From Otis tarda (Eukaryota; Chordata; Aves; Otidiformes; Otididae): a stretch of 64,000 nucleotides of DNA. Every line of letters starts with the position of its first letter. Positions within the stretch are counted from its first letter, which is position 1. The stretch covers positions 116,194,690 through 116,258,689 of the forward strand of contig CM048553.1 of assembly GCA_026413225.1 (NCBI GenBank), given 5' to 3'. Position numbers and translations under genes: made by a program. Positions 13,186 through 27,531 of this stretch are shown here, in pieces. The notes under the pieces are model-generated. The model was not told the origin of the DNA. It searched no databases and worked only from the letters and a program-made list of their open reading frames with translations.

Positions 13186-16100
13186 CTAGCTGCTTCCTAC
13201 TGCTACTGGAAGACCAAATTTTGTGTTCTTAAATAAAAGTTTCAGAGATTAGAAAGTTTGGGTTTTGGACAGTCAACAATATAAGTCACATTTTGTAAAA
13301 GAAGCTAGGACTTCAGCTATATGCATCCCAAAATCCAACTCTGGGCAAAATTCAAAAAGTTCCATCTGAGAAGTCAAACACAACTGCTTTGACCCAGCTT
13401 GGGTCAAAGTAAATAGTTAGGCTTAAAATAGAAATTAATCTTGATTTGCATCACAAAAATAAAATTACGTATCTAGCAATCAATATATTATTATTATATT
13501 TTTAATAGGAAGTCATGATTTCTCAAAGGACATTGGTGTATTGTATAGGGAACAATCTTCAAATGCCATGTGGCTGCTTAATTGCCCCTCCACCCTCTAA
13601 TCTGTCATGAAAACACTGTCTAGTTTATTCTGATATGGAACAGGAAAAAAATTTCTCTAGCTTTTACAAAACAGTAAATTAATATTGCACGTAATTCCAC
13701 TTTTTTTTCCCCACTTCCTGAAAGTCAGTGTAATAACTAGACATTGCCTTCCTAACAAAACAGAAATCTAAAATTGAACCATTTCATGGCTGCAAAATAA
13801 TTTCACAATTGCTTTGCTAAATCACTAGAAAAGACAGAATCACATCAGTCTTGCACAGTAAGAGAAAAAAACATTAACGCAATGTATATATCAGATTAAT
13901 GAGATGAGCCATGACAGTAAAGCTTTTCGGTGGGGACTCTAATATGGTTGAGGAAACTCTTTCATCCAAAGTCCTGTTTTCAAGCTCTTATCCATTTGCA
14001 TAGTATTGCATTATGGAGTGAAATTCATCAGGCTGACCCTGCATCCAAAAGGTAGACTATTTTGCATAAGGAAAAATGGCAATGTTCTCTTTTGTTGTTT
14101 ATAAAAAGACAGATATTTCTTCATGGCATTCAGATATTCAGTCCTTTCCTCCTTATGTGCATGCTCTTTCGCTCTCTCTTCCCTTTTTAAACTTGTTGAT
14201 AGCTCAGAAACTATTTTGTTTTTAACAGAACAGAAAACATACTGTTTTCCCAGAGCACAAGTTGTGCCTGGCTATGTTACATACAAACAAAAGGGAAAAT
14301 GAGGAATAAAGGACGTCAAGTACGTTAATTTTCAGACTGATATAAGCTGCTGATTCTGTAGTGACTCTGCATGCAGAATGTTCATTAAGAGCAAAGCAAT
14401 ACAGAATGCCCATACAAATGTCCACTCTGTTGGAATAAATATAGTTGGCATATAAACCTGAATGGACTGTTGATCTGCCTGTCATTTCTAGATGACCTTG
14501 ATCTTAAATCTGCTCCCTTCTGTGGCCACTGCTGTGCCTGACATTTTCCATAATGACACTGGGTAAAGATCTATTGTTTCTCTGGAGCAACTAGACTTCA
14601 TTGACAACAAGGAATAGTCACTGGAGGTGATTTTCAAGTACACACCAGTTTAACAACACACCAGTTTAACAGACTGGGATCTAATTCATCTTGCTTTGCA
14701 CATGAAGTCCCTGCCAAACTGGCAGGGAGGGAAGAAGGGCATTTCCCTTCCCAGCCTCTTCCCTTCCTCCTTCCAGTCTCTGAGGTGATTGGTATGATGG
14801 CCCAACTGCCCTGCTGTGGGAGTCTGCCCTAGCCTGAAAAAAATACAATTTTACTGAAATAAAACTGAGCGTAATAGAAGACTCTTAAATCCATGGGGAA
14901 AGGGCACAATGAGCCACAAGCGCTCGGGCAGAACTTGTATATGGATAGATTCTCCATCTCTCAATGTCTTCAAATCAAAATAAGACACAATTTGAAGAAG
15001 TGTGCTTTCACCAAATGTAAGTTAATGATGCACTAGGGAGAGCTTGGCTGACATCCCAGTCCATGTCCATATTCTCAGACAATAAAGTCTCCATCTATAG
15101 CCAGGTGTGTCTGAAGTCTCAAAATGCAGTCCCTTGGGACGTAAGTTCACCTCAATCTTGCCCACTCCACAGTCCCCTGGGGGTGGTAGGTGCTGCCTTA
15201 ATAGGCCAGATCAACTGGTACAATGGGCGTCCTTTCATTGGTTGTTCAGTCTTATTATCAGACAAGCCGATAGAAAAACTGTGAGTACTTAAAAGTAAAA
15301 CCTGAATATTTAGCTGAAAAAAAATTGTAACAGATTTTTTTTTTTTTAAAAAAAAGATAAAATAACAAAGCATATTTAACAATCACGTTCCTCATTAAGT
15401 GCTGTAATGTCTCAGTTAACTTGGCCTTTCTTAACTTTGGTCTGTGTTGCCCTAGGGAGTTTCTTTGTTTCTTTTGTTCCTTTCTTTAGTATAGTTGCTC
15501 TCTCTTCCTGTGCTCACTCTCCACTGCGGCTGTGAGGAGCCCTTTTTTCTTTGTCTAGGTTGGAATGTTAGTTTTTTTTTTAATCTGCCCTTCAGGAGAA
15601 CTTTTCCCTTATTTTTTCACTTAGAAATCTTGTCCATGACTGACACCAATTATCACAGCTTTTCTCTCTCCTATTAACCTCTGCCAAGGGATTTGACGTA
15701 TCATATGCAAATAGAAATATAACACTCTACAGTTTTTGGAGGATGAATTTCCCTTCACTGTTCTCCAGTTTTCCCTGATTTCCATTCCCAGTACAATTCT
15801 TAATTAATGTGTTCTTTCTACCTCAGGTTAACTCCTCCTATTTATATAATTTTTCAAAAATCTGATTGAATGTATGATTCATGTGTGGTAAGAATCAGTT
15901 ATTGTGCAAACAGCTTATTAATGCCAAAATGACCAGTTATCTTGCAGTATTGTTTGTAAACTAGATGTAAGAAAGAAGCAACAGAAATTAATATCTAAGA
16001 ATGGTGTTAGGTGTCCAAAGTATCTTCCCACTTGCCATGAATGCTAGCAATTTCAGACTGGTCTTTGTCACATGTTTACTTTCTGGAAAGCCAAATTAAA

Positions 16101-19100
16101 TGATCAGGTAGGCTTAAACTGTTAAAGCAAGAGTCAGGATTGGCTTCTGTTGCAGAAAGGTACAGTTATGTAGTGGGACAGCACAGCTACTCTTTATATT
16201 TGGCCCATACCACGAGGGCACGGTCAAATCTTACTTTCTGTATAAATATGCTATAAGCCAGTTACTGAACTTCAGCTTTTTGACTTAATTCTTCTACCTC
16301 TCCCTTCTTCCAACTTTTGTGCAATTTTCTTTCTTTTTTTTTTTCCTGTAACATTGTTTCATAGACTGTTCTCCCAATCCAAAATTTACCATTGGCTTTA
16401 GAAGTTCCCCAAATATCTTTGATAAGGTAAATCCTAGCACATCTTGCAGAACTGTGCAGTTTTTTCATTGATGTGACTTTTTTTTTTTATAATTGAACTG
16501 GTTTTGTGGCCTATAATTCATTGATTTTGGATGGTCTGCATTCTAATCTCTTTGCAAATATTCCTCCTTGATTGACAGCACTGTGTCTCAGGAGACACTG
16601 GGAGCTATAGTCTCTTACTTAAGAGTTTTCCTCCCCTGTCATCTCAAATGTAATTTCTGAAACATTTATCACAAGACACTGTCATTGGACAAATAAAGAG
16701 GCTGCATGATAGTAGCTCAGATATACACAGCCTCTCTGCTTCAGTGACAGGTCCTGCTGTTGGCTACTTGAGATAATAGAAGAGTTCAGATCCGTCAACA
16801 GATGCAGAGGGAAGGACACAGGACAGTATCCTAAATGGCACTGCACACGCTCAGAGGGGCCAGGAGAGCTGTCAGCGTGGAGTAAGTGTAGACTGCAGCA
16901 GAGATAGTGCTCCTTGGGAAATAATAACATTTGTTGAAAGGGCAAGAGAGGGATCTGCTCGCAGAACTTACACACAGTTAGATGTGCAATAGTACAGTCC
17001 ATGCATTATAACAATTGTGTACTTATTTTCCAGAGAAGTTTTCTGCTCCCTTTCTAGGCTTTGTAAAGCTTTTTACAGTATTTCTTCCAGTTGTGGCTCT
17101 CTTTTATTTTTTTTTAAAGTAGTGAAATTTCCTTGTCAAAGTAACTTTGAACTTTAAAGGGAAAAATGATTTTCTGCCTCAGTATTGCTCTTGGTTTTAT
17201 CCAGTAGACCTTTCCTAAAAGAATAAAAGGGGGAGGAAATGGGCTTTCCTTCTAAAACAACTAAGAGAATGAGTCAGTTTGAGGAGGTTTTCAAAGGCAC
17301 TGTGAGGCATAAATAATTCTCCCATGCCTCATTCCCACAGTAATGAAAGGAAGTTAAGTCTCTACACCTGAAGGATCTGTCTTGATTTTCACTGAAACCT
17401 GAGCTCCAAAGTCACACAGTCAGTGCTAATTTTTACAGCATTTAGAAGGTTTCTAAGCATACCATATGAAAATATGGGGAGACATTGTCCTATCCTAAAA
17501 CAGTACATGGGGTGGATTTTCCCATGATGTAATAAAGAGTGAAAACTGGAAAAGCAGAGATGATGGCATGAGGAAATGCCACAATCCAGGAAGACAACAC
17601 ATTTAACTTAATTTGAGCATATGGTCTTCATCATGAAGTTCTGAGGTGTTACTTTTGTTTGCTACAAGCTGTGTTGTCAGTTACCTCAAAGAACGATATT
17701 TTTCCTTCCCTGCACACAAACACATATGTTACATACACATACGGTTTATTCATAGAAGAAGAGAAAGAGGATATGAAACACTGAGAAGGTAGGAAATCTG
17801 AACTGAACAGAGCTGGTAATTAGGAGTCATTAATTCAGTCTTTTTGCCTAATGCTGTTTTTTGTGTGGTTTTGGACTAAATTCTTAAACCAAAAAATGAT
17901 ACATGGAAGCACACTTAAACCAAAACCTATAAAATCAGAGTGCTCTTTCCTCCCCCTTAATGTTTATGGGATGCTTATCTGCAGCTACGTTAGAAATGAC
18001 TGTATTGTCTATAGTATCACTCTGTAAAAGTCTGCCATTTAGGTTAAAAATTTCAGGCTCAGCAGCCCAGATTTCAAAGAGAACTAATTTAATATTTCTC
18101 ACAGATCATATAACATATTTTAGGAACTTTCACTTTTAATTAATGGTTTATAAAATGTTTTAAGCTCCTTGGATTAAAAAAAATGCTATAAAATGCTTTT
18201 ATACTAATTATTTCTTTAATAAACAAGCTAGAGCAGAAATATTTTTTTCTATAAGGTATTTTTTACCATTCTGGTCTGTCAATGTGTCTTTATTTCTTAT
18301 CTCCTTTGGAATTTTCTTTCTTCCTTTCCTGTGTACTTTCTATTAAATGAAGAGTTTAAACTGTGGGAATAATAGAGCCCTTGTAAGCTCTGTCTGCGCT
18401 CACTATTCATTATTTATCCAGTGACCAGGTACAGTGGAAGCAGGCACAAAGCTAAATGCTATTGGACTAACTTTGATGCAGACAGTTCATTGTCTGGGAA
18501 AAAAAAGCATTTAAGCCTCAATGTTCTCAGTTCCATGATTTTCAACACTATCTCCTCCCCCCTCCTCCTTTCTCTTTTATTAACTGCTTTATTCCAATGT
18601 CCTTTTGACTGTGGTAACTGGCACTGTCTACAAAATCCAGTACAATGATCCTATTCATCCTGGCTGTGCCATTTATAGATTCCATAGCATGCTCCATCCC
18701 TATGGTAAAGATCATTCCGCCTTGTCACTTTCCTTCTTTTGAGGCAGTGACTGCTCAAGCAAAGGCCAGTATCTGGAATCTGATTAGTACATCCAGGCTC
18801 TAAAAAGTTGAAATTGGGAGAGCAGGATTGGAAACTCGCGTGTATGAACACATGGAGGGTATAATGAGGCACACAGTGTCTCACAACACTGACATGGTCA
18901 CACTTCAGCGGAGAGAGTGCCAGGTGCCCTGTTCATTAGTACGCCCTGCCTGCCCATCCACAGAGCAGCATCAGTATCCTCTGCAGGGGTGCTGCTCTCC
19001 TGCCTTCTCGCTGGCAAAGTACCACAAAGCAGACAGGAGCAGTAGTGAAAGGACTGTAGGGAAAATAGTGATACTGACAAAGTGAACTCTAAAAAGAACA

Positions 19101-19513
19101 CATTAATATTAGTTAATCTCTCAACCAAAGCTACCTAGATTCTAGTGTTCCCATGTCATGCAGTTGTGCTTCTTGCAAGTTTGAACATTTTATGAAGTTC
19201 CTACAAGCAAGAAAAGTCACTCTTGGGTATGGTATTGAACCAGTGTTCTCAGTTTTCTTTCTAATTTTTGCTTTACTGTGTAAAAATATATTTTGAGCTT
19301 TCTTATAAGTCTGATTTTGTTGGTTTTTGTTGGTTTATTTTTTTTTTTCCATTTACATTTGCAGTAGTTATTCTTCTCTTAAAATTTCAAAAAGCAAACC
19401 AAAGATGCATTTTGGGGAAAGATACCGATGTTAGCATGTGCAATATCCTATCTTCATATGTGAATCTAGACTTCATCTCTCAAGAGGTGAAGGACAGAAG
19501 AACAAATGGAAGT
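13186..19513. other. Unique AT-rich non-genic DNA
   Basis: No gene recognised. It includes a 16-bp tandem duplication at 14640-14671 and several T runs (for example near 15334 and 16330-16345). Frames are short and not protein-like. Confidence 0.55.
14640..14671. repeat. Exact 16-bp tandem duplication
   Basis: acacaccagtttaaca occurs twice back to back with no differences, so the duplication is recent or conserved. Confidence 0.9.
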
Positions 19514-19844
19514 GGGAGAGAGAAAAGGGAAGGGAGAGGGGAAGGGAGAGGGGAAGGGAGAGGGGAAGGGAGAGGGGAAGGGAGAGGGGAAGGGAAGGGG
19601 AAGGAGAAGGGAAAAGGGAAGGGGAAGGGTCTGGGGAAGGGGAAGGGGAAAGGGAAGGGGAAGGGACAGGGGAAGGGACAGGGGAAGGGGAAGGGGAAGG
19701 GGAAGGGGAAGGGGAAGGGAGGCAAGGCGAGGCGAAGAAGCTGGCAGGATGGATGGATGGATGAATGGACAAATGGGTTGAAGGAAGGAAGGAAGGAAGG
19801 AAGGAAGGAAGGAAGGAAGGCAGGCAGGCAGGCAGGCAGGCAGG
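19514..19844. repeat. Compound purine-rich microsatellite: (GGGAAG/GGGGA)n, (GGAT)n, (AAGG)n, (CAGG)n
   Basis: The plus strand is pure purine from 19514 to 19629 (116 bases), then almost pure purine to about 19740. The repeat changes along its length: about 11-bp gggaagggaga-type units, then 6-bp ggggaa units, four GGAT units (about 19747-19762), about ten AAGG units (to 19820) and six CAGG units (19821-19844). Long open frames exist in several phases on both strands only because the repeat lacks stop codons; they give G/E/K/R- or P/S/L/F-repeat proteins and are not genes. Such mirror-like purine tracts can form triplex (H-DNA) or G-quadruplex structures, and length polymorphism is likely. 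Confidence 0.97.
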
Positions 19845-22800
19845 CTGATGTGCTGCCTGCTTGACAGTCCCAGGTAGGACATATTGTTTATATGGAAGTA
19901 AATGTAGAAATGTAACTCAATTATTAATAAACAGTAGCCATGATGCCATAGAAGAATTTCTTTCACAAACAATAAAAACCAGGAAAAGCTTAAACAAAAT
20001 GTCAAAAACCTCCTACAAATATTCTCAAGAAAAATATTACAGCGCATGAATTTTGAGAATTGTCAATTTACTTAGTTATATTGAAGAAAATATGCATAAA
20101 AGAACACCTATTCTGATCTTTGGGCAACTTAGATATCTGTTTATGTCTATTCCTGATTTACTGTGTCAGGAGTTAAGTATACTGCGTGGTAACTGTTAAG
20201 AAACCCAAACAGCAGCATACATTCAAACACCACACTGCAAACTTAATCTACAACACAAATTAACATGAAATTTCCCCATTAATCCTGCCAGATATAAAGC
20301 TTCTGAGACTATCTCCTTCATAGACTTGTGGGTGATATGTATTTTTTACCTCTGCTTACTATAATTTTTTTTATTCTTTTACTCGTACAGTCAAAGTTAG
20401 GCATTACCTAACCACCTATGCTGTCTTCATATAAAGACTCAGTTTAGTTTTGATTAGCAAAGTCATTTTGGAATGCACTGAGGGCCAGATTATGGACTGC
20501 TACCCATAGTGCTACCTCATGGATCTATTCCTGAAATCAAACAATTTTTACTACAAAACATTATTGTTTCTTCTCTTTCAAAGGCATCATCAGAATTTAG
20601 ATCATTGTTCTTGAAAGCAGGAGCTAGATTTTTGTAACTAAATTTGTAGTCAGTTAAAAAATCTGGGTTTGAAAGCCTTTGTGAGGCCTCCAGCTTCTAT
20701 TTTTGTTTTAAAATTATCTTCCTGAAGATTTACTAATTTCCATTTTTTCACTTAATGATAAGTAGAAGAGTCCTTACAGTTTAACCTATCATATTAATTA
20801 ACCCAAAACAAACAAAATTAAACCTCAGATCCTCTCAAGAAGGTCAGTCTAAAAAACTCTATGGACAAGTTAGTTCTTCATGTCCCAAAAGTCTGTCAGA
20901 GTAATGATATGAAACCCGCAGGTAAACATGTCTAATAAGGTCTGCTTAATGAATGTGGTGAAAGCTCCAGCCCTCTACACAATATCAAGTTAAAAATACC
21001 TTTGTCTTCAGTCTCTATCCCAGCTTGAATTCTTCTACACTGCAAACACAGCAAAGATAAGGAGCATCTGATATTTCTGAGGAAGCTTAGCAGGGTAGCT
21101 CCAAGCACAGGATATTATGCAAATTCATGTTAAGATTTCAATGGATAGGTAAGCTTGGCATGAAATGAGAGGACGAGCTTTGTGATTCAGAGTAAAAAGT
21201 AAAACTCCTTGAAAACAGGATGACAAATGTTTTGACTCTATTTCTCTGTGTGTGTAAAAAGTAATCTGAGTATTGGACAAGACCCTATATCTGTGGAACC
21301 AAGAAAAAAAGGATGGGTAAACTGCCTATGCAAAAGAATACAACTAAGCAATATTATTTACACTAAGACTGGGGTGGCCTACAATGGTCTGGATCTGTGT
21401 TAAAATCAATATATATTTATATTTATTTGCTAAAAGGCATTTCATTCTCACCCTAACCCAGACTGTTATGCAACCATTTTGGCAGCTAGCTGAGTGTGCT
21501 ATAATGGTTTGACTTGACATTTGTGTACATATACCACATTTGTAAAATAGAAAGACAGGGGTTTGGGGTTTTTTTTTTGGTTTTTTTTTTGTTTTTTTTT
21601 TCTTATGAATACTAGAGTAATCTTTGAAATAAAAAATATTAAGTAGTTTGCCCATGAAAGACTAAATTTCATATTTAAAAAAAAAAGGCTTGCACTTTGG
21701 TTTAATAAAGATATAACACCTGTTCCTTTAAATATTGCCACTTTTACTCAAAAGTGATATTATTGGAACTTTTCTCCTTAAAAAATCTAAACTGTGCACT
21801 GAAGCTTTATAAGTTCAATTCAAGATAGAATTTGAAATATGAAAATGTATTAAGGATCAAATTTACTCTCATACTGTAACTAGAATGTATCTTATGAACT
21901 ACTTACATCTCATTTAGATAACTGGCAAATATAAAGTATAAGAAGTTTTGGCATCTGTGCGATGATGAACAGGTTGTACATTTGAAAGCATGAGAAAATA
22001 GCCTGATTAATCCAGAGCTAAATTTGTCACTGTTGAGATGGAGTTAAATAGTGTTTGCATCATAAGCTTTTTTATCATGACAGCTTTATTTCCAGCACTT
22101 AACTCATTATGTCAACCCATGCCTTCTAATTCTATTTTGAGACCTGAAGTGGTAATAGAACTCCTAATGCTCTGCAAAGGAGTAACTTTCACCCAAACAA
22201 AGTTCTGCCTAAATCACAATGCTTGTCTGTAGTCTGTAGTTATTCTATTATAATCCAGTTTTATCACAAAGAGAACTTTTTCTGAAATTACTCCTTTTGA
22301 AATGCAGATTGTCAGATTTAAACTCTGATGTGCTCCTTATTGCTAACTATAAAAAAAAAATTAGTTGAATGATTCAGGTTATAAGTTGTTCAAAACTTAG
22401 ACTAGTCCTTTAAATAGCTCCTGCTTGACTGATGGAACAGGAGCCGACCAGCATGTAATACATACCCTCATTGTTCTTTTCATGCAAAAGGACCTTTACA
22501 ATAAAGGATGCTGAATAAAAACACTCCAAAAGGCCAAGAGTTCCTGCTATTTAGAAGGAAAACATCAGCGTGTCTCTCATTTTCGCTCAGCAAGCTTGCT
22601 ATTCCCTTTTCCATTTTCTTTAGGTACGAATGCTATCTTGCAGCGCTGTTCAGCAGACCCAGGGGAGGCAAATGTCAGTTTTCCAGATGGCAAACTGCCA
22701 GCCTGGTGATGCTGGGCTGAAAGACACTGAGGGAATTCACTTTGTTGCAGAAGCAAAAGAACATCACTTCCTAACACACCTCGTGTGCATGCTCGCTTCA

Positions 22801-23167
22801 CAAGAGCTAATGAAGTAGCAAGAAAAGTTTCAGCAGCCCTCCTCAAATGCCTGCTTAGATAGTGTCAGGTTTCTACACGGCCCCAGCAGCTGTTTAAAGT
22901 TTTTACTAATTTACAAAAAGGAAACATCTCTCTTACAAGAAACAGGCATTACAATATAAAACCTACCTCTATCAAACTGGCTTATTTTCGGCTTAAACTG
23001 ATGAACCTTTTGTTTCATAAAATGCTATCTAAAGTTGTTTATCTAATGTTGTTATGCACTTTTGCCCTTATAGAGGAAAAGCTACTGTACAAACACAAAA
23101 TCTTGAGTGGAAAATGACTTTACTGTCATTGCTATTATATTCTAATATGGTATCTTTATTAAGATTC
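19845..23167. other. Unique AT-rich non-genic DNA
   Basis: No gene recognised. A G/T low-complexity run (ggggtttggggtttt followed by T tracts) lies at about 21558-21602. The somewhat GC-richer stretch at 22560-22850 has frames under 90 codons without recognisable motifs. Confidence 0.55.
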
Positions 23168-23801
23168 TGTCATGGTTTAACTACAGTCAGCAGTCGAGTG
23201 CCACAGAGTGGCTCAATCACTCTCCCTATTCCCAGGTTACAGGGAAGAGAATGGGGAAGAAAGAAAACTAGTGGGTTGAAATAAAGACAGTTTACTAGGA
23301 TAGCAAAGAAAAATATAATAAAATATATATTAAATATATTAAAATAATGATAATAATAATACCAGAAAAATAGGGATAATAATAATAAAAATATGAATTA
23401 TGCATAATTTATCACCACCGAATGACCTGATGATTAATACAGCCTGTCCCCAGCAGTAATCACGGAATGAAAAAAAGACCTGTAAATGATCCCAGAACAA
23501 TTCCAAACAGGTAGAGAAAAAGCAAGCCAGCTCACCGGCCCACTCCCGCTTAAGTGCTGACCATGACGTTTATGGTATGAAATACTCTCGTTGGTGAGTT
23601 TGGATCAACTGTAGTGGCTATACCCCTTCCAGCTTCCTGTACCTGCACATTAGTGAGATCTGGAAAGCCAGAGGGTGTGCTTGATCTCATTAGCAACAAC
23701 TCATATAATCAGTGTGTTTATCAACATTCTTCAGGTACAGAATCCAAAACACATTGGCTACTGAGAGGAAAATTAACTCCATCCCAGCCGAAACCAGGAC
23801 A
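23168..23801 (-). mobile_element. Solo LTR, avian ERVL-like, family B
   Basis: On the minus strand this is a complete-looking LTR of 634 bases, beginning tgtcctggtttcggctggga and ending accatgaca, the TG...CA pattern. The order of blocks matches a common avian LTR: caggtacaggaagctggaag, a gtcagcacttaagcgggagtgg promoter-side block, an ATT/AAT-rich patch (23310-23400) and a tttatttcaacccactag block near the 3' end. No coding interior is present, so it is a solitary LTR left by LTR-LTR recombination. The flanking pentamers (gattc and ggtgg) do not match, unlike the other three LTRs here. About one fifth of positions differ from the copy at 33198-33845, by eye. It is a fossil of the older of the two families. 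Confidence 0.85.
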
Positions 23802-26800
23802 GGTGGCAAGTTATTAGAGTATCTGCCACTGAGGAGGGCATGGTCTGGAAAAAAACCTGCACCACTTTATTAGATATTCTAAAGAAAGTTTAAAATGCTG
23901 GAATTCATCTGATCTGAATGTTACTTCAGGTGTAGAATACAAATATCTTGCAATTTAGTGGACTATCACATGTTAGATGACTTTCTGTTGTAAGAATACA
24001 ATTGTTTTAGAAACATATAAACTTTTTTTTTTTTTACTTTAAAACTAAATAATTTATTTTAACAAATCATGGAAGTTTAACTCAATACTTTCTGTGGGAA
24101 AACCTCATGTTTCCCTGTCTGTATGTGCTGTACTGAAGTCCTTTGTCGTAAGAGGTCAAAAAGTGGCCTTATTCTGCCCGAGTCTGTCAGAGGCTAACAT
24201 ACTTTCACAGGTAAAAAGTTAGCAGAGATGATATAGCTTCTTCCTGCAATAGTTACCTACCCTTCCAGTTCTGTGGAAGGAGGAGTCAGGTAAACCAGCT
24301 TAAAATTCCTTTACATCTGTCTTGCACTATAAAAGAGTTCTATCCAAGAAGGACAGGATTTGTAGAGGGCAGCCAAGTTTCCTGTTGATCTTCCCTTTAC
24401 TTTTCCACAAACAGTAGATGTTAAGCATGGAACTGGTTTCAACACTGCTGGCTTCAAGAGTATTTTGAATATATTTAGAGAAGTATAATGTATTTTGACT
24501 TTCAGCAAAAAAAAATTCTAGAGATATGACAGAAACAACACTTGGAGAAGCAGCGTAGCCTATTGATGGTTACAAGTGGCTGGGGCAATACAACTGACCT
24601 CCTGAGTAATTCTCCATCCAGTTCCTATCAGATCTCTTTTAATGTCCACAAAGAGCCCTATATAAGAGTTATTTTCACAGCAGTGGCCAATGTTCTATAT
24701 CATGTTCTCTAGACATGTCACTTACTATTTTATTTCAATCCATGTGGTATCCGAAAGATGTAAATTTCACCAATACCCCTTGTAAGCAAGTTTTAATTAA
24801 AAGAAACTAAAAAAGTAATTTTTTTTAAAGAAAGTAAAGAAATTGGGAAAAAAAATTCATACTCTCAAACTCATGAATTAATTCGAAACCCAGTTATCTG
24901 AAATCATACAATAAGGGCATTTTGACTTCAGCTGCAGCCTACTTTATTTTTTTTAATATAATTTGGTTTCAAATTAAAACTCAAAAAAAACCCCCCAAAA
25001 ATTTATTACTTACAAAATACATTTTGAAGTGGATATAATTAATATACCAGTAAAAACTCATATTACCATATTAAGATGCTCAACAAAATGTTGTGTTACT
25101 GTCTATTTGCATGTGACTGCAATTACTGGTTTATATTTGGGAAAGATCATTTACACATACATTTGTGCATGTTTGTTCATGCATAAGGTTCATTGCAATT
25201 CTTACAGCTGTAATTACAATTTTGATCTTTCCTTGTCATGTAGAGCCTATTCAGAACAAAGTTTCATTACTCTATGATCCAGTAATGGTCATTTGGAACT
25301 TCTAAGTTTTTTCAGCATCCAGCCAACATGTCAAAAAATACTACAATCTTATTATCTAAAATCAATTTTAATAATGTTTCTGGTCTAATGAAGACAAAAA
25401 ATTATTGTGAAAAATCCATATCAGCATGACAGAACTCAGTTTTGAATGGTTTTGAAAAATGCTAACATTGTGACTAAGGATACTTAAAAAGCTTTTATTT
25501 TTTCTCTTAACTATTGACCAAATTCTATACAGGTACAATTTCACTTCTGCTGGTTTGTTCTATAGGTAGTCAACTGCATTATGAAATGATAAAATGTACT
25601 ATTCACTGGTTTTTTTTTTGCCATCAAATGGTTAGTTACTTATTTGTAACATATACATGACCAGCTGGTCAGCCAGCTTCTCACTTGAATTCTAGAAGAA
25701 AAACTTACATTATTTAACTAAGGAGGAACTTAAATATGTGCTTAACTGTTATCTAATTTGCTAGCTTGTTATTTTACTGCAAGGAGGCTCTACTGTTCTG
25801 AGCTGTTTCTTGAGATGTAAAGGTGCTGTTTTCTTTCATGAACTAAAGGAGTATTTATCTATCTTCTGTAGGTTGTTAGAGCATCTTCATCATTTTAATA
25901 TCAGAAAGCTTTCAGTACTGTTTTGATCAAGGTGAGTAGGATCTATCACACATTTGTTCCCTCTGTCCACTGCAGGAGAAGTGTGGGCAGCTGAGTGTTT
26001 TGTTTTAGATTTTACAAATACACATATACATGCACATGGTGCTTGAAAACTCTTTTGCAGCTTGCTCGTGGCACAATTTTAATGTCAGATGGATACAGGA
26101 TGTCACAGATATGACCTTCCTCTTACATGGAAGTATGATAACACAGTGACAGTCAGTAGCCTGGGAAAGGTGACTAATATAATCTAAAACAGGAGGAACA
26201 CATGACCTGTTAATGAAACATGGACAAGAGTCCTGTACTGGTACTTGAACCTCTTTGCACTGTGATAAAATCCCTGTTTTATTAGAATTCAAGTAAAGTT
26301 GGAAATATTCTTCATAATTTATAATTTTTTTTTCCTCAAGATTTTTCATCTAACCAAAGGTAGATTTAAATCATCAAACACAAATATTTAATATTGACTT
26401 TGCTTTTTCTTGGTTGTTTTAGATTAGAAAGGCAAAAGGTCAACAAACTCTAAAAAGTTATTTAACATTTATAACCTAACCTGTTATTCCCCAGAGTTGG
26501 AAAGGGTCCAGTTCACAGGTGAATGCTCTCCTAGCTGGTCAGAGTATCCTATTCTCTGCAGTAATCACTTAATGGATATTAAAATCTAAGATAGAGTTTG
26601 ATGGCTCCCAAGAGTATTATGTTCCTCAGTGCTTGTAAAACCCCAGAAAACAGAACTTTCTCACTGGAATGTAGGTTAAAATATTAAACGCAACTTTCCA
26701 GATTACTGCCAGAAATATAGGGATGTACTTCACTCTTGGATCGTAACCCTGGATTCAAAATGCTGGCAAAGTTAGTCCTCAGTATTTTTCAGGGTTTCTA

Positions 26801-27531
26801 GAAAGGTCTGCCAAATCCAGCAAAACTAATGGTTCATGTAAGATTCGCCTGCAAATTCCCCTGCTAGCATACTTTTCCTGGGACCTCTAATAGATGTTCT
26901 CTGCCAAATGCTATTATGCAATATTTGAAACCTTTCCTAAGTCTCCACATACTGCTTGAGCGAGGAGTAGTGTGGGGCTGTACTCTATCCTTGGGCTTTG
27001 CCTACTCTTTTCAACCCCTGCCAAGGGAAGGATGCAGGAGGGAAACTCCTTTACACTCATTTGTTTGCATCCCTCTTTCCAGTGAGCTTGACAACCTTTC
27101 ACACAACCAAAAGGGATGCCTTGAGTTACTAGTCCCATCTTCCCACAAGCTGTCATTGTAATAAGGTAAATAGGAATTAAGTGTTGGCAATAAACAGAGC
27201 CTAGATTTTGTCCCTACAGTCTGTCAAACACCAGCTAGTTAAATGAGCCAGCACTGGGGGAGATGAAGTGTCCTGTGGTTTGTGATGGATATTTCCTTTT
27301 TTTAGTTTTGGCTCTGATTAGACGTCACATTGCAGGGTGAGACCTCTGGGATGTGGTAGTTGTCTTTCTTCCAATTCTCATTCCTCTTGCTCCCAAAGGT
27401 GGGGACTGGGAAAGATTCCTTCAGCTTCCCTGTAGTTAGGAGCAACTTTTACACACACAGCATGGAGGTATGAGGCTCCACAGTTCCTCTGCTGAACATC
27501 AGTAATACTCACAGGCATATATGCAAGGCAT
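23802..27531. other. Unique AT-rich non-genic DNA
   Basis: No gene or recognised transposon. Frames reach 114 codons (26005-26349, minus) but show no recognisable domain. Confidence 0.55.

Noticed and set aside
19268-20047. Several long open frames (up to 198 codons) on both strands across the purine repeat
   Set aside because: They exist because the G/A-only repeat lacks stop codons. The products are simple G/E/K/R or P/S/L/F repeats with no domain.
26005-26349. 114-codon minus-strand open frame
   Set aside because: No recognisable domain, runs into low-complexity sequence and has no gene signals around it.
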